This document shows positions 62,150 through 64,000 of a stretch of DNA of 64,000 nucleotides, in pieces. The position numbers were made by a program, and so were the translations under genes. Each line of letters opens with the position of its first letter. The first letter of the stretch is position 1. Below the pieces are notes generated by a model. That model saw only the letters and a program-made list of their open reading frames with translations. It was not told where the DNA came from and did not search any database. The DNA comes from Morella rubra (Eukaryota > Streptophyta > Magnoliopsida > Fagales > Myricaceae), in NCBI GenBank assembly GCA_003952965.2, contig CM025849.1:36099416-36163415 (forward strand), in the 5' to 3' direction.

Positions 62150-62940
62150 CCGCAACGACCCAAATTTTGATAGTTTGAACTAAAAATATCATAGTTTGGA
62201 CTGAAGGTCTGAATCCGTTCCAAAAGACCCACTTCCAGTGATCTGCGTCCGAACTACAAACCAGTTCGGACTACTATCAAACGGGTAAACAGTTTGGACA
62301 TGGAACTAATAGTCCTAACTGGGTCATTGTTTGAACAAACTCAAACTTAGTCTGAACTTCCAATAGTTCGAACAAACATAAACGCGTCCGAACTTAAATA
62401 AGTCCAAACCTTAAAACATAAGTCCAAACCGACTTTCATTTCGAACCAGTATAAGTTTGTCCGAACTTAATGTAAGTGCCAACATTACAACCGAAGTCCG
62501 AACTAAAACTGATTCGAACTTTTAAAACTTAGTCCGAACTCTATGTTAGTCCGAACATGAACAAAATTAGTCCCAACAGACATGTAGTTTGAACTCGTAA
62601 AACTTAGTCCAAACTATTATGAAGTTTCAACTGCCCGAGTTTAGTGCGAACTGAAAACAAAGTTTGAACGGCTCAAAGTACAGTTCGGACAACTGCGTGT
62701 TCGGACTTATGTTCGAACTTAGTATATATTGGTTGTAACTAATAAAATGATGTTGGAACTTAGCGAGTTTGGACTTGTAGAGTTTCGTTCGAACATTATA
62801 GTTTTAGTCTGAACCATTGGTTATCGGACCCGATAGAAGTCAGTTCGAACTTATATTATATAAGTCCCAACTAGGACCTGTAATTTTATACATGTTCGAA
62901 CTTGGAAAACGTAGGTTCGAAATGAGACCTGTAATTTATG
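62150..62940. repeat. Dense array of AGTCCGAACT-like subterminal motifs
   Basis: Well over twenty near-matches in both orientations, for example GCGTCCGAACT, AGTCCGAAC, CAGTTCGGAC, AGTTCGAAC and AGTCCAAAC, at irregular spacing of roughly 15-40 bases. Spacing is not constant, so this is not a simple tandem repeat. Confidence 0.85.
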
Positions 62941-63229
62941 CAGAATCTCAAAAAATTAAAACCAAAATACCTCAATAAACCCATACATAAATGTGCTACA
63001 ATAGATTACAAAGTACTATCATCCATAAAAGAAATCAATACAGGTCTTCATAAGTCAAAGTTACAAAAATAACATCATTCTCCAAATGTTAAACATTGTT
63101 TATAATGTAATGGTACTAGGCAAACATAAATCTAAAATAACATATGTCCAAAATAAGCATCAATTTAAACTAACATAAGTCCAAAACAATATAAGTCACA
63201 TTGTCCAACAATGGATATGGGAATAGGGT

Positions 63230-64000
63230 CTACAAACCGTGGGACAAGTTTGCCATTAAATCATTCATGCGCTCCCTTATTTCCCTCATCAATCTGTCCT
63301 CCAACTCCTTCATTTCTTGTTCTCGCTCAGCTCGCATGCGCTCCATCTCTGCTTCCCGCTCTATTCTCATATGCTCTACCTCAGATTCCCGTTCCATTTT
63401 AAATCTATCTATCTCCAGTTGTGTCTCTCTTAATTATCGCACTACACTGGTAGGATGATGAACCTGAGGTTCTTGGAGGCTTCACTGCTCACCCCAACCC
63501 CTCACATAACCAGGCTTGGGGCCTAGGACCTGATGGAGGATATCAATGTCGGTGTAGGACCTCCCATCTGAGATAGCTTGCTCTTGCAATTCCCTCATCT
63601 TTTCCTGCAAAAAACGTGCCATAAGATGAATAATTAATATTAATTTTACATTCATTTGATATATATATCCAATTATAATATGTGATGAATGAAAAGGACT
63701 CTACAAGTGATAGCTGTAGTAAATCCGCAGCATAACGGCTATAGTATGGACTATTCCTGAGTACAAAAATCCCATATAGCTACCAACACAAGCAATAAAG
63801 TATTCCAATAACTTCAAGGAAACCACTAACCAGCACAATCAAGTACCAACACAATCACCAACCAACAGATCTATTACCAAGTACAACCATTAAGGATGAC
63901 AATAACTATTAACAGTTTGAAACAAAAATCATACCAAATGGGTCAATGTAAGTGTACTCACATGATTGTCCTTAGCAACATCAGACAACCAGTCCCCATT
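63230..64000 (-). pseudogene. Transposase_24-like (Ptta/En/Spm) CACTA gene, 3' exons, two stops
   Basis: Minus strand: an exon end 64000-63962 (NGDWLSDVAKDNH, donor GTGAGT), an intron 63961-63605, and a last exon 63604-63230. The last exon reads EKMRELQEQAISDGRSYTDI, then DILHQVLGPKPGYVRGWGEQ, the DEI..QVLG...GY.RG block typical of plant Transposase_24 proteins, followed by a coiled coil rich in ER, RE and ME repeats and ending LMANLSHGL before TAG. One frame runs through the whole exon, but TGA at 63482-63484 and TAA at 63434-63436 interrupt it. The accessory CACTA protein is thus probably non-functional in this copy. Family is inferred from motifs seen by eye. Confidence 0.75.

Larger units (their letters stand above)
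62036..64000. mobile_element. CACTA transposon, left part; runs out of the window
   Basis: Starts CACTACAAAGCGCTGTCCCA, a terminus different from the other two CACTA families here. From about 62150 to 62940 the DNA is packed with variants of AGTCCGAACT and its complement AGTTCGGACT, the subterminal repeat expected to bind the element's transposase. An AT-rich stretch follows and then, from 63230, a minus-strand gene of Transposase_24 type. The far terminus lies beyond 64000. Confidence 0.85.

Overview
This window is nuclear DNA of a flowering plant, almost certainly a eudicot and perhaps a woody one; I cannot name the species. The evidence is AT-rich sequence, spliced genes with GT-AG introns, and dense remains of Ty1/copia and Ty3/gypsy retrotransposons, LINEs, CACTA, MULE and MITE elements. 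Family content is also plant-type: FBD-type F-box, ACD11-like lipid transfer protein, plant aldo-keto reductase and NLR-type LRR exons. No bacterial, organellar or viral genes were seen.

Layout. 1-2.5 kb: the end of a CACTA-type repeat, two MITEs, AT-rich DNA and a 181-bp duplication. 2.9-4.0 kb: a decayed F-box/LRR gene with a duplicated F-box. 4.5-8.5 kb: a minus-strand copia element truncated in integrase, with a 1.2-kb insertion in gag. 8.7-10.8 kb: one exon-like stretch, otherwise unassigned. 10.9-13.8 kb: the only gene that looks complete, a four-exon ACD11-like glycolipid-transfer-fold gene. 14.4-14.7 kb: an antisense RNase H fragment.

14.7-28.6 kb: a very noisy array of a ~200-bp satellite ending at a gap of exactly 1000 N (28607-29606). 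29.6-31.4 kb: a broken copia element; 31.5-32.6 kb: a broken MULE/FAR1-type transposase. 34.1-36.4 kb: a 2.2-kb palindromic foldback element. 36.4-41.9 kb: a tandem duplication of a ~2.7-kb block holding a host exon, a CACTA end and gypsy gag. 42.4-45.6 kb: the long LTR of that gypsy element. 46.7-47.1 kb: a 96-bp minisatellite. 47.3-48.1 kb: one MITE nested in another.

49.35-51.83 kb: an aldo-keto reductase pseudogene cut at its 3' end. 52.1-56.05 kb: CACTA ends around a dead LINE. 58.5-62.0 kb: minus-strand LRR exons of an NLR resistance gene, split from any NB-ARC part by a CACTA element starting at 62036 and running out of the window. That element carries a dense array of a short motif and a broken Transposase_24-like gene.

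The genes form no pathway or cluster; this is a repeat-rich accessory region with one plausible working gene. I found no convincing new multi-gene system. The best leads are the ACD11-like protein with altered ligand-pocket residues, the three-variant satellite, the long palindrome as a possible siRNA source, and the CACTA family at the right edge.
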